Assembly: GCA_965221455.1 (NCBI GenBank) | Contig: OZ244890.1 | Coordinates: 434,001 to 498,000, forward strand | From: SMWN01 sp965221455 | GTDB lineage: Bacteria; Pseudomonadota; Gammaproteobacteria; Eutrophobiales; Eutrophobiaceae | DNA: 64,000 nt | Direction: 5' to 3' | In this document: positions 8,985 to 17,601 of the stretch, one piece after another | Layout of the letters: the number at the start of each line of letters is the position of its first letter | How positions within the stretch are numbered: position 1 is the first letter of the stretch | Notes under the pieces: generated by a model | Database searches by the model: none | What the model saw: the letters and a program-made list of their open reading frames with translations, nothing else | What the model was told of the DNA's origin: nothing | Position numbers and translations under genes: made by a program

Positions 8985-9830
8985 TTAAAGCACCAGTTTC
9001 TTTTCGGTCGGTTCAAGGTTGTCATAATTCCACAACTGTTTACCGGATTCAATTTTAGTTATATTTTCAACACCGTTGGGTGCTTCCATATCGTATAACG
9101 CTAATTTGCCTTTTAGATATTCAATATCCAGTTCAGTCAATTCACCTTCAACAGCATCGACACCCAGACTTTTGGCCTTACCGGCAAGATAGATTGTACC
9201 GTCATACATGGAATCGCCCAGATTCTCATCGGCGTCACCGAGGATGATCATGCGACCGCGTTGCATCATAAAACCGGTGAAAGCACCCACACTGTCACCC
9301 ACAATGATCGTGCCACCCTTCTGATCGATGCCAACACGTGCACCTGCACGTCCTTTACAAACCAAATCGCCACCACGAATTGCAGCTCCAAAAAGTGAGC
9401 CGGCATTTTTTTCGATAACAAGAGTGCCTGCCATCATGTTTTCTGCGCAGGACCAACCGACCCGACCGTTAATACGTACATTTGGTCCATCAATAAGACC
9501 ACAGGCAAAATAACCCAGACTGCCCTGAAAATTTAGATTGAGACGATTAAGAATACCGACACCCAGGGCATGCTTACCCATTGGATTTTTAACTGTGATC
9601 GTGCCATAACCCTCTTTCACCAATTCACGAATTTTGATGTTGATTTCAGTATTTTCCATATCAGCACAATCAAATTCTGTTGCCTTGTCAAAATCGACTT
9701 CATCGGCATAAGCATGAACATAGTTCTCTTCTTCGGCAGCAGAAAAATACATTTGCTGAGTACGCCCCGCTAACTGCTCCTCGTGCAGACCCATTTCATA
9801 TGACTTATGATCTTTATTTACGTTTGCCAT
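8985..9830 (-). CDS. GXGXG-domain glutamate synthase-like subunit, module 2 (MgsB/GlxC family)
   Basis: A 281-residue protein equivalent to the C-terminal beta-helix domain of GltB, with repeated glycine turns (MGKHALGVG, NAGSLFGAAIRGG, GDADENLGDSMYDG). It is about 50 residues longer than its module 1 counterpart, mostly through an N-terminal extension of about 50 residues (EEQLAGRTQQMYFSA onward). Its start overlaps the end of the upstream amidotransferase gene. Known role: structural core that positions the amidotransferase and FMN domains for ammonia or amine channelling. Confidence 0.88.
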   Translation of the reverse strand: MANVNKDHKSYEMGLHEEQLAGRTQQMYFSAAEEENYVHAYADEVDFDKATEFDCADMENTEINIKIRELVKEGYGTITVKNPMGKHALGVGILNRLNLNFQGSLGYFACGLIDGPNVRINGRVGWSCAENMMAGTLVIEKNAGSLFGAAIRGGDLVCKGRAGARVGIDQKGGTIIVGDSVGAFTGFMMQRGRMIILGDADENLGDSMYDGTIYLAGKAKSLGVDAVEGELTELDIEYLKGKLALYDMEAPNGVENITKIESGKQLWNYDNLEPTEKKLVL

Positions 9831-10756
9831 ACTAAAACCTCCCCCTGATATGGATCGAATGTATCAATTTCTCTCGGGAAAATACTGCGAATGGCGATCT
9901 CTTCCGATGCTAAACCAACAAACTCATCACTTTCATATATCACCATCGGTTTCGCCGACATGGTATCTTTAGCCATACCCAGCTGATCTTTGGTTGCAAC
10001 CAGGTAGGAAAACACACCGTCCAGATAGCTAACAGAACTTTGCATGGCTTCTTCCAGACTATCTCCATGGTCTATTCGATCAGCGATGTACACGGCGATT
10101 AATTCCGAGTCGCAATTGGACATAAAGCGATGTCCCCGACGTTCCAAATCACGACGATGCGTCCAGTAATTAGTCAACTGACCGTTATGCACTACGGATA
10201 CATCACTAAACGGGTAAGCCCAATAAGGATGAGCAGAACGTATGTCAACGTCCGATTCGGTTGCCATACGCGTATGACCAATTGCATGCGTTCCTTCAAA
10301 GTCATCCAAACCGTACTGTTCTGTTACCATCATGGAATCGCCCATGTCTTTAATTAATTCCAAAGCATTACCAACGGACAAAACTTCAACACCATCAACA
10401 TCCTCTATATAATCAATCAATCGCCGCAAATCGCCATCAAAACCAAAAACATAACGATGTGCATACGCTGTTGACGCTTTTTGATCCCTGATTTTGGCAC
10501 CCATCTCCTGCATACGTGCCTCAACCTGTTCCTCCCGTTCCTTAACCTGTTTGTTAATATCAAAACCGGTATTCATTTCTTCCTGCTCGGCAGTTTTAAA
10601 CCGCATCACAAAATCATCTGAATTTGCATTGCCATAAAGTGCAAACCCGGTTGAATCCGGCCCCCTATGTCTCAAAGCCTGAAGCATGGAAGACATTTCT
10701 GCACCAATGTTCGAACTTTGTCCTCCTTTCCAGATAAGTCCTGCAATACCACACAT
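9818..10756 (-). CDS. Class II glutamine amidotransferase, module 2 (MgsA/GlxB family)
   Basis: The 312-residue protein begins MCGIAGLIWKGG, so the nucleophile Cys2 is exposed after Met removal. RHRGPDSTGFALYG and GHTRMATESDVDIRSAHP are the Ntn-hydrolase glutamine-site motifs. An insertion at about 55-105, rich in charged residues (EQEEMNTG, KEREEQVEARMQEMG), is predicted helical or coiled-coil and is absent from the module 1 protein. It lies ~107 bases downstream of the module 2 ligase. It releases ammonia, or possibly an amine from a gamma-glutamyl amide, for the FMN synthase. Confidence 0.9.
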   Translation of the reverse strand: MCGIAGLIWKGGQSSNIGAEMSSMLQALRHRGPDSTGFALYGNANSDDFVMRFKTAEQEEMNTGFDINKQVKEREEQVEARMQEMGAKIRDQKASTAYAHRYVFGFDGDLRRLIDYIEDVDGVEVLSVGNALELIKDMGDSMMVTEQYGLDDFEGTHAIGHTRMATESDVDIRSAHPYWAYPFSDVSVVHNGQLTNYWTHRRDLERRGHRFMSNCDSELIAVYIADRIDHGDSLEEAMQSSVSYLDGVFSYLVATKDQLGMAKDTMSAKPMVIYESDEFVGLASEEIAIRSIFPREIDTFDPYQGEVLVWQT

Positions 10757-10863
10757 AAGCTTTTCCTCAATAAAAAATTAAAAACATTGCTGTATCAGCA
10801 AACAGCTACAACGTCCAAACGTCAGATACCCACCCGAAAAAAATATCGGATGAGCAATTTAAC

Positions 10864-12333
10864 TTACGGCAAACAGTCCATATAGGTCTCTTGATCCCAA
10901 TCTGTAACAGTCGCGTTATATTTTTCCCATTCATCACGTTTGTAATGTTCGTACACCTTATACATCTCACCTGGCATGGCAGACTTGATAACTTCGTCAT
11001 TACCAAGTTCTGCAAGCGCTTCACCCAAAGACATCGGTAATTTTTTCACATCCTTGCCTTCTTCCATTGCCAAATAGATATTCCGTTCTTCAGCTTCGCC
11101 TGGATCAATCCTGTTCTCAATACCATCATCAAAGGCTTTAAGCAGGGCAGAACCCATAAGATATGGATTCACCATTGAATCCACTGAACGGTATTCGAAG
11201 CGACCCGGAGCAGAGACACGTAAGGCACAGGTGCGATTCTGGTAACCCCAATCGGCAAAGATGGGGGCCCAAAAACCGGTATCCCATAGACGACGATAAG
11301 AATTAACAGTGGAAGAACCAATCGAGGTCAACGCGCCCAGGTGTTTGAGCACGCCACCGATTGAATACAGACCTATAGGACCAGGAGCTCGTTCGTCAAT
11401 GGAAGGATCCGGCATGAATTTATTTTCACCACCTTCAATATAACTAAAGACACCGTCCATACCTGGAAGAGAATCAAAGCCCAGATTATTAACAACATCT
11501 GCACCACCTTCCCATAAAGACATATTATGATGACAACCTGAAGCTGACACACCCATGAACGGTTTGGACATAAAACAGGCTATCAAACCATCTTCACGTG
11601 CGACCTGAGCACATATTTGACGATAAGTCGTCAAACGATCTGCGTTACGCAACACGTCATCATATTGTGTATTGAGTTCCAACTGACCCGGGGCATCTTC
11701 ATGGTCACCCTGAATGATATCAAGACCCATCTGCTGAGCGTATTCAATCACCTTCATAAAGGTCGGGCGTAATTCTTCAAATTGGTCTATGTGATAGCAG
11801 TTAGGTTTGGTCACTCCACCATCAGGTTTGCCATCTGCATCACGCTTTAACCACATCATTTCCGGTTCGGTTCCACAACGCATATTTAAACCATGCTTGT
11901 CCTGAAATGCCTGATGGATGCGACGTAAATTACCTCGACAGTCTGCACTTAAAATGCCACCCGGATTTTCACGTTCTTCACGATTACGAAATAAGGTACA
12001 GAACACACGACCAACACGCTTATCCCATGGTAATTGACAGAATGTCTCTGGATCAGGAATACCAACCAGTTCCGATGCCTCCGGACCATAACCAATGTAG
12101 TCACCATGACGATCTATGAATAAGTTTGCAGTCGAGCCGTAAACCAATTGAAAACCTTTTTCGGCAAGACGTTCCCAGTGTACAGCAGGGATCCCTTTAC
12201 CCACTATCCGTCCGGTGACAGAAATAAATTGATAATAAATATAATCGACGCCTGTCTTTTTTATTTTTTCACTGACCTGTTTCACCAACTCGGCACGACC
12301 AGCCGCTTCCACATGTGCTTGAAGGTCTGTCAT
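10864..12333 (-). CDS. Glutamine synthetase-family ligase, module 2 (489 residues)
   Basis: A GS-fold amide ligase. ATP/metal and glutamate motifs are visible: GTEPEMMW (ExE), HEDAPGQLELN, MSKPFMGVSASGCHHNMSLW and, near the end, FEYRSVDSMVNPYL. It is longer than the GlnT-type enzyme of module 1 (435 residues) and clearly a different subfamily, with an extra YDD-rich loop and an acidic C-terminal tail. It follows the FAD oxidoreductase gene after 113 bases and precedes the split glutamate-synthase genes. Inference: it makes a gamma-glutamyl amide of an amine that may not be methylamine. The substrate cannot be read from sequence. Confidence 0.85.
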   Translation of the reverse strand: MTDLQAHVEAAGRAELVKQVSEKIKKTGVDYIYYQFISVTGRIVGKGIPAVHWERLAEKGFQLVYGSTANLFIDRHGDYIGYGPEASELVGIPDPETFCQLPWDKRVGRVFCTLFRNREERENPGGILSADCRGNLRRIHQAFQDKHGLNMRCGTEPEMMWLKRDADGKPDGGVTKPNCYHIDQFEELRPTFMKVIEYAQQMGLDIIQGDHEDAPGQLELNTQYDDVLRNADRLTTYRQICAQVAREDGLIACFMSKPFMGVSASGCHHNMSLWEGGADVVNNLGFDSLPGMDGVFSYIEGGENKFMPDPSIDERAPGPIGLYSIGGVLKHLGALTSIGSSTVNSYRRLWDTGFWAPIFADWGYQNRTCALRVSAPGRFEYRSVDSMVNPYLMGSALLKAFDDGIENRIDPGEAEERNIYLAMEEGKDVKKLPMSLGEALAELGNDEVIKSAMPGEMYKVYEHYKRDEWEKYNATVTDWDQETYMDCLP

Positions 12334-12446
12334 TTTTTACCCCTCTCTTAATATATTAAGTTGTCATTAATCTATCGCAATAAAACCGACAGTGGTAATT
12401 CATCACTACCTTAAAAAGTCAACTGTGACAAATTAATTACTTGTTC

Positions 12447-13790
12447 CTAACTCCAGGGGAATGGACTATTTGACACGGGATGTAACTTGCCTTCTGCATA
12501 CCTTGAAAACCTGAACGGTTCAAGAATACTGGAAGTATTACCTGCAATCTCGCTTGCAACGAGTTTGCCTACACCCAACATCTTGTAGCCATGATTGGAA
12601 TCAGCAATGAAATAACAATTTTCGCGAAACACATCGAAGACAGGAAAACTATCTGGTGTAAAAGCACCGATACCACCGGAAGCCTCTTTCTTATATACAC
12701 CTGTTTGTCCCTCGAAACGTTTCTGACAATGAGCTAATGCCGAACACCACATATGTGCAAACTCATCACCCATAACATAATCCGGTGAATCAGGACCATA
12801 AGGATCAACAGCAACAGCATCCGGATCTGTATCAATCGGATCAGGGGCTGCGCCACCCTGAACACCGCCAAAATTAAAATCAGGCTTATAATAAATGCCC
12901 CACATCCTGTCTGTTACCAGCGTTCCATCCACATCGGAATAAAGCGGAGCATCACTATCGACATGAATCACCGGCGGCATATTGCCATCATTGGTTTTTA
13001 GATAATCGGGATTAACACCCAGAGTGCCTTCTTGCAATGACCAATAGATCCACATATTGACATTGTCGTGCACATTTCCATCCGTGCCTTTAATACTGAT
13101 CGTTTTTGGCAACTCCAGCATGTCCCAGAAAATCTTGGCCCATGGACCGACACCAATAACAACATAATCACATTCGATCATCCCCTGGTCCGTTTCAACG
13201 GCTGCAATTGCATCAGAGCCACCGGCATTTTTAAATCCGGTCACAGTGACACCGGATTGTATCTTTACACCTTCGGCTTCCGCCTTGGCAGCCAAACCAT
13301 ACATGGATTTTCGATTATTTGCATAACCACCTCGCTTCTCATGGAGTACAGAAGTAATATCCCTGGCCTGCCAATCATCAAAGAACCCTTTCATATAGTT
13401 TGCACTATCATCCACACCTTCAATAAAGACTGATTCGTAGGCAATCTCTTTTTGCTGCGCTGCTATTGTCGCCACATCGGCATGCATCGACTCCGGACTG
13501 ATCTGCATATAACCAACCGCATGGTAACTGTATGCTTCCGGATCGGATTCCCATACATCAACACTGTGTGCCATCAATTCACGCATCGCGGGTTGGTAGT
13601 AATTATTTCGAACAACACCACACGCAATACCTGATGCACCCGCCGCAATTCCGCTCTTGTCAATGACCAGAACATCCTCACCGCCACCTTTACCACTTGC
13701 TTTCAATTCAAGAGCAAGATGATATGCTGTACTGAGTCCATGAATGCCGGCACCAATAATCAAATACTTGCTGTGTGTTGGGAGTGTCAT
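12447..13790 (-). CDS. FAD-dependent DAO-family amine oxidoreductase at the head of module 2
   Basis: A 447-residue flavoprotein with the N-terminal Rossmann motif GAGIHGLSTAYHLA and the ATG-like strand CDYVVIGVGPWAKIF. A C-terminal GAFTPDSFPVFD and SNHGYKMLGVGKL segment is typical of the FAD-pyrophosphate end of sarcosine/dimethylglycine-type oxidases. Residues ~245-350 form an acidic, Asp-rich insertion not usual in SoxB. It is the first gene of module 2. Presumably it oxidises the N-alkyl amino acid made by the downstream synthase, in parallel with SoxBDAG. The actual substrate is unknown. Confidence 0.82.
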   Translation of the reverse strand: MTLPTHSKYLIIGAGIHGLSTAYHLALELKASGKGGGEDVLVIDKSGIAAGASGIACGVVRNNYYQPAMRELMAHSVDVWESDPEAYSYHAVGYMQISPESMHADVATIAAQQKEIAYESVFIEGVDDSANYMKGFFDDWQARDITSVLHEKRGGYANNRKSMYGLAAKAEAEGVKIQSGVTVTGFKNAGGSDAIAAVETDQGMIECDYVVIGVGPWAKIFWDMLELPKTISIKGTDGNVHDNVNMWIYWSLQEGTLGVNPDYLKTNDGNMPPVIHVDSDAPLYSDVDGTLVTDRMWGIYYKPDFNFGGVQGGAAPDPIDTDPDAVAVDPYGPDSPDYVMGDEFAHMWCSALAHCQKRFEGQTGVYKKEASGGIGAFTPDSFPVFDVFRENCYFIADSNHGYKMLGVGKLVASEIAGNTSSILEPFRFSRYAEGKLHPVSNSPFPWS

Positions 13791-14173
13791 AAGCTAATTG
13801 CTCCGAATAAAAAAGGTGGACAAATTACCAGGCTTTTTTAAAATTTTAGAATAACGATATCTGCATAGTCGATTCTTATGCAGCAAGAATCAATTCATCC
13901 GTAGAGATACCTCTGAAGTGATAGATTTGGACATCTTGGCCATCGGATTTATGTGAAGTCCTTTACACCATTCACAATCGCACACCTCTTAAACATGTCG
14001 GATTTTCAGTTTTTTTGTTTTGATAAAAAAACTGAAAAATATTTCCATCTAAATCAAGTCTATCCGTTTTTTACCCTGGTACGCCGTATCCCGGATACGG
14101 CAATCCTTCGCGAAAAGATTTGCGCACCTGGACGGTATTGCCTAAATAATGAAGCTTTAATATTTTCAGAAGA
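13791..14173. promoter_or_regulatory. Intergenic control region upstream of module 2 with two inverted repeats
   Basis: There is no convincing gene here; the plus-strand frame at 13953-14198 has no start support or family resemblance. Two symmetric signals are seen. One is CTGCATA-9-TATGCAG (13861-13883), 71 bases upstream of the oxidoreductase start and a possible operator. The other is a perfect 14-base arm repeat TTTTCAGTTTTTTT / AAAAAAACTGAAAA (14003-14038) with an 8-base spacer. The latter is AT-rich and could be a weak bidirectional terminator for the gene ending at 14174. Confidence 0.45.
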
Positions 14174-14665
14174 TTATTTGATCTGTCGCAGCAAATAACC
14201 ACCGTTTTCAAGGTTTTGTCCCGCAATGTGAAACTTTGCGGAATCAGGCGTAATTATGGTGTCTACCAGTTCAAAATCAATCGTCTCCTGACTGAAATCA
14301 ACGACTGTATTAATATTTTTTCTGGCAAATGCTATTACATTTAACTGACCATTTGCCATTAATTGCCTACGCTGTTTCTGAGTCCAGTCCCACCCGAATG
14401 GACAATCCAGCACCTTACCTGCGCTTTGATGATTAATAATTACCCTTGCTTTTTCCCACTCAAATGGTGTCATGTCCGCCAGGTTTATAATTGTACCGGC
14501 ATTTTTCCGTATACCTTCACTCAGCATGGAACGCAAAGAAGCGATATCTGTACAGGACTTGTATTGTTTAAAATAGAAAACAGATAACACGATGATACCT
14601 GCGATAACCGCAAAAACGACACCCGGTTTACCGGGAATGCTACTTAATGCGCGTCTAATTGACAT
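14174..14665 (-). CDS. Single-pass membrane-anchored protein of unknown function
   Basis: A 163-residue protein. The frame could begin at 14788, but that would run through the terminator hairpin of the preceding operon, so I choose the ATG at 14665. A transmembrane helix (VVFAVIAGIIVLSVFYF, about 16-32) is followed by an extracytoplasmic domain with CTDIASLRSML, a DMTPFEWEKARVI segment and CPFGWDWTQKQRR. I do not recognise the family. It lies alone between the amt operon terminator and module 2. Confidence 0.6.
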   Translation of the reverse strand: MSIRRALSSIPGKPGVVFAVIAGIIVLSVFYFKQYKSCTDIASLRSMLSEGIRKNAGTIINLADMTPFEWEKARVIINHQSAGKVLDCPFGWDWTQKQRRQLMANGQLNVIAFARKNINTVVDFSQETIDFELVDTIITPDSAKFHIAGQNLENGGYLLRQIK

Positions 14666-14748
14666 AGTTAATTTAGAAAGAATAATTTTTCCGGGACAAT
14701 CAGGTACTGACCAGAACTCTACAATAACAACTAAAAAACTTTCCCAAG

Positions 14749-14785
14749 AAAAAATCCCCTGATCACTGATAGTGAACAGGGGATT
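14749..14785 (-). terminator. Rho-independent terminator of the amt operon
   Basis: On the minus strand the arms AATCCCCTG and CAGGGGATT (14753-14761 and 14777-14785) pair, with an inner TCAC/GTGA extension, and are followed directly by a T-run (GGGGATTTTTT). It lies about 50 bases after the stop of the small amt-linked gene. Confidence 0.85.
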
Positions 14786-14836
14786 CATTTACCACTCACT
14801 TCACGTCAGCTATGACGTTTTAGCTTTGTACCAGGC

Positions 14837-15046
14837 TCAACGATCAAGTGCCTTATTGACCTCTGCCTTGCCCTTGATTTCCTTGATTTCAATATTGCAT
14901 TCATCGGACTCACTCTTGAGTTGCCATATATGCCAGGCAAGCCAAAATGCGGTACAAAGTATAACCAACAATCCTTCACTGCCCTGAAATGGATAAAGTG
15001 CACCCATCTCCGCCAGCTTGGCAAAACTTTCAACACCATTTGACAT
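14837..15046 (-). CDS. Small membrane protein co-transcribed with amt
   Basis: A 69-residue protein with one hydrophobic helix (GLLVILCTAFWLAWHIW, about 25-41) and a charged C-terminal tail (KSESDECNIEIKEIKGK). A clear GGAGG lies nine bases before the ATG. It sits 34 bases after amt and before a terminator, so it is part of that transcript. The family is not recognised; possibly an accessory subunit of the channel. Confidence 0.7.
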   Translation of the reverse strand: MSNGVESFAKLAEMGALYPFQGSEGLLVILCTAFWLAWHIWQLKSESDECNIEIKEIKGKAEVNKALDR

Positions 15047-15080
15047 AACAATGTCCTCCTGCTTGAAAAATTAATCTGAT

Positions 15081-16517
15081 TTACAGTAAGCCAACCTTTT
15101 TCGCTTCCGCCCGGACAGCAGCATTCAGATCGGCAGCAGCGTTTTCATCTTCAATGTCATAATCCAGATCAAGACCCGCTATCTCAATTTCCTTCGGAAT
15201 GCGCAGCAGACCCATACCGTTCAGGATCTTTGCAGCGATCAGACCGGGGATGAAACCCAACACAAAGAACATGATGATTGCGCCGGCAAACTGACCTAGC
15301 GGATTAATAGTTGACTCCATAAACGGTGAAGCCGGATATCCCCAAAGCATGAAACCCGCAACAACGACACCGTAAAAACCGGCGTAACCATGAACAGCAA
15401 CAGCACCAACGGCATCATCGATCTTGAACGTACGTTCTACCCAATAATGCAACTTGTAAATAATACAAACACCAACCGCACCAATAATCATGGATTGAAT
15501 CGGATGGTAAAGATCATTACCCGCTGATGCCGCAATGACGCCTGCAAGTCCGCCGGAGTATGTCCAGAAAGGATCGCCTTTGGACATGAAATATCCAGCC
15601 ATTAAACCACCTGACAATGACATCAAGAAAGCAAAGGTAATACCTGATAAAGATGTGGGACTAAGATAGATATTAGTTGCTGTAAAATAACTACCATCAA
15701 CATCCAGCATATCAGGACCATAAAAATCAATTATCGGAACATTACATGCCGCATAAAAACCCCAAAAACCGGTATAGATTAGAAACAGACCGATCGTAAC
15801 CAACCATGGATTTGTCGGTCGAATGTCTCGAGGAGTGCCATCCTCTTTAAATTTACCAATACGCGGTCCAAGCACTATTAACACCGCCAAAGCAAAACCA
15901 CCCGCAATCGCATGGACGACACCGGATGCGTAGGCATCATGATAACCCAGCTTGTGAACCATCCATCCGTCCCAATGCCAGCCCCATGCTGCGTCAGTGA
16001 TCCACAATACTGAACCGATTAACACGGCCAATATCCAGAAAGCACCGGAACGAATCCGTTCAATTACGGCACCTGACACGATTGAACCAGTGGTCCATGA
16101 GAACAGCAGGAAGGCTGCCCAGAATACACCGTTAATGCGTGCCCAGAACCCTGTATCATCAACAGACACGCCTTCCTGAAAAGCGGCACCACCCATATGC
16201 GTACCCATTAATTCACTCCAGGGATAGGCATTCACGGCAGTAACCAAACCACCACCTTCTTGTTGCAAACCTGCCATATTCAGGAAAGGGCCATTTGGCA
16301 AGGCAAAATATATCCACCAACCGAACAGAAAAAAAGCGACCGTGATTAACGGTATAAGCATCGTATTTTTCATTAGTGTATGCAGTTGGTTTTTACGTCT
16401 CGATACACCGACTTCATACATACAGAACCCAACATGGATCAAAAACATCATTACAACTGTGACCCAATAATAGAATTCAGTGAATATGACGACTAATGAT
16501 GATATTTCACTATCCAT
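15081..16517 (-). CDS. amt: Ammonium/methylammonium transporter (Amt family)
   Basis: A 478-residue polytopic membrane protein with about 11 hydrophobic helices. The two pore histidines of the Amt family are visible in VVHAIAGGFALA and VGAVAVHGYAGF. It lacks a cleavable signal sequence and starts directly with a helix after ~15 residues. Amt proteins conduct NH4+ and also methylammonium, which suits a position between the two gamma-glutamyl amine modules. It is longer than typical AmtB (~410-430) because of an extended loop after the first helices and a long acidic cytoplasmic tail (DYDIEDENAAADLN). Confidence 0.93.
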   Translation of the reverse strand: MDSEISSLVVIFTEFYYWVTVVMMFLIHVGFCMYEVGVSRRKNQLHTLMKNTMLIPLITVAFFLFGWWIYFALPNGPFLNMAGLQQEGGGLVTAVNAYPWSELMGTHMGGAAFQEGVSVDDTGFWARINGVFWAAFLLFSWTTGSIVSGAVIERIRSGAFWILAVLIGSVLWITDAAWGWHWDGWMVHKLGYHDAYASGVVHAIAGGFALAVLIVLGPRIGKFKEDGTPRDIRPTNPWLVTIGLFLIYTGFWGFYAACNVPIIDFYGPDMLDVDGSYFTATNIYLSPTSLSGITFAFLMSLSGGLMAGYFMSKGDPFWTYSGGLAGVIAASAGNDLYHPIQSMIIGAVGVCIIYKLHYWVERTFKIDDAVGAVAVHGYAGFYGVVVAGFMLWGYPASPFMESTINPLGQFAGAIIMFFVLGFIPGLIAAKILNGMGLLRIPKEIEIAGLDLDYDIEDENAAADLNAAVRAEAKKVGLL

Positions 16518-16879
16518 TACTCCACCCCCCTATCGCATATTTTAGATAATCCGGCTGGTCTCTGATCTTTAGATACATTACGACCAAGCCATGATTCATG
16601 GCCTTATTCTTATTGATTTTCAGACAACTCCAAAACCCCATCAAACTTTGAAGCTCTGCTTACCCTAGCATAGCAATCTTCCGTTTTATATATCCATTTA
16701 GTGGTACTTCCCAATAAGTAACGCTATGACAGTCGTACTTAAATTAAAAATTTAATTCCCTTTAATTTCATATAGATATGATGATATTTATTTTAAGTGC
16801 CTGTAACGCCAAGCATCAGCCACGAGCATGAAGCGTAGCGGAATGGTTATCGGCTGCATGCAAATGCTATACGTCGCCA
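16518..16879. promoter_or_regulatory. Intergenic region upstream of amt with a 15-base palindrome
   Basis: It contains GCCATGATTCATGGC (16588-16602), a perfect 7-1-7 inverted repeat about 70 bases before the amt start and a candidate operator. No sigma-54 promoter signature (TGGCAC-N5-TTGC) was found on the amt strand. Near 16812-16860 an imperfect inverted repeat (GCATCAGCC ... GGCTGCATGC) with one bulged base follows the DUF2335 gene. No gene is seen. Confidence 0.4.
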
Positions 16880-17302
16880 CTATTGCTTGTTCCCGATAAT
16901 GCGACCAGTGACAAAAACGGCGACCAAGCCGGTGACGGTAGTGCCACCCAGAAGCATGGCTGCGTACTCATATCCAGGCACCAAGGCAGTAATTGATGCT
17001 GATAACGCAGCGATACCGATACCAAAACCGAAAAATTGCCCCAAGCGTTGCTGTTTTCGGAATGCGTCTAGCGTCTTGTTTTCAATGTCTATCTGGTGTT
17101 GGGCATTTTTCTCAGCCATAACGAGTATGCGCTCGGCTGCACCCGGAACGGTTTGATCATATCCAGCAAGTACTTGTGGGTGTGGGAGAGGTCCAGAGTA
17201 TCCTTCAATACGCTGGTGGGTGGCAGTAACTCGCTGAGTTGGTCCCTGGTTTTGGCTTTTTGCAGGAGTGTTACGATTGTTTTTCTTTCGCTTGTTGCTC
17301 AT
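16880..17302 (-). CDS. DUF2335-family membrane protein
   Basis: A 140-residue protein with the family signature YSGPLPHPQVLAGYDQTVPGAAERIL (read in two parts, about 35-60), a central helix with HQIDIE and RKQQRLGQ, and two C-terminal transmembrane helices (GIGIAALSASITALV and MLLGGTTVTGLVAVFV). The N-terminus is strongly basic (KRKKNNR). DUF2335 proteins are small accessory-genome proteins of unknown function. It overlaps the upstream 66-residue gene by 32 bases. Confidence 0.8.
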   Translation of the reverse strand: MSNKRKKNNRNTPAKSQNQGPTQRVTATHQRIEGYSGPLPHPQVLAGYDQTVPGAAERILVMAEKNAQHQIDIENKTLDAFRKQQRLGQFFGFGIGIAALSASITALVPGYEYAAMLLGGTTVTGLVAVFVTGRIIGNKQ

Positions 17303-17471
17303 CAGAGTAGTGGTCCAGTGCGTTTCTTAGGTAAGTACCGGTACGCTCCCAATGGTCTCTCATGCGCTGTTCAGGCGAATATTCCGACACAAAACGAGAA
17401 AAGTCCTCGCACGGAGCAATGTCAACAACGCTGCCTGCACCAGCCAAAAAGTTTTTGAGGGCTTCATTCAT
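17271..17471 (-). CDS. Small soluble protein paired with the DUF2335 gene
   Basis: A 66-residue acidic protein (NEALKNFLAGAGSVVDIAP start, RMRDHWERTGTYLRNAL helix). The reading frame ends inside the DUF2335 gene, a translationally coupled arrangement. The family is not recognised by name. Its close pairing and narrow size suggest a two-gene accessory cassette. Confidence 0.6.
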   Translation of the reverse strand: MNEALKNFLAGAGSVVDIAPCEDFSRFVSEYSPEQRMRDHWERTGTYLRNALDHYSDEQQAKEKQS

Positions 17472-17601
17472 GATGATCCGAGTATAGCATCAAAAGCGTA
17501 TCAGCATGAGTAAGAAAATGGTAGCTTCCGTACTCGTAAATTGACTACGTAATAAGCTGTTTTGAAGATAGAAATACTCACTTGAATTAAGAATTTAATT
17601 A

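Noticed and set aside
13953..14198. Plus-strand frame of 81 codons between module 2 and the 163-residue gene
   Set aside because: No ribosome site, no family resemblance, and it covers a strong inverted repeat and the 3' end of the opposite gene.
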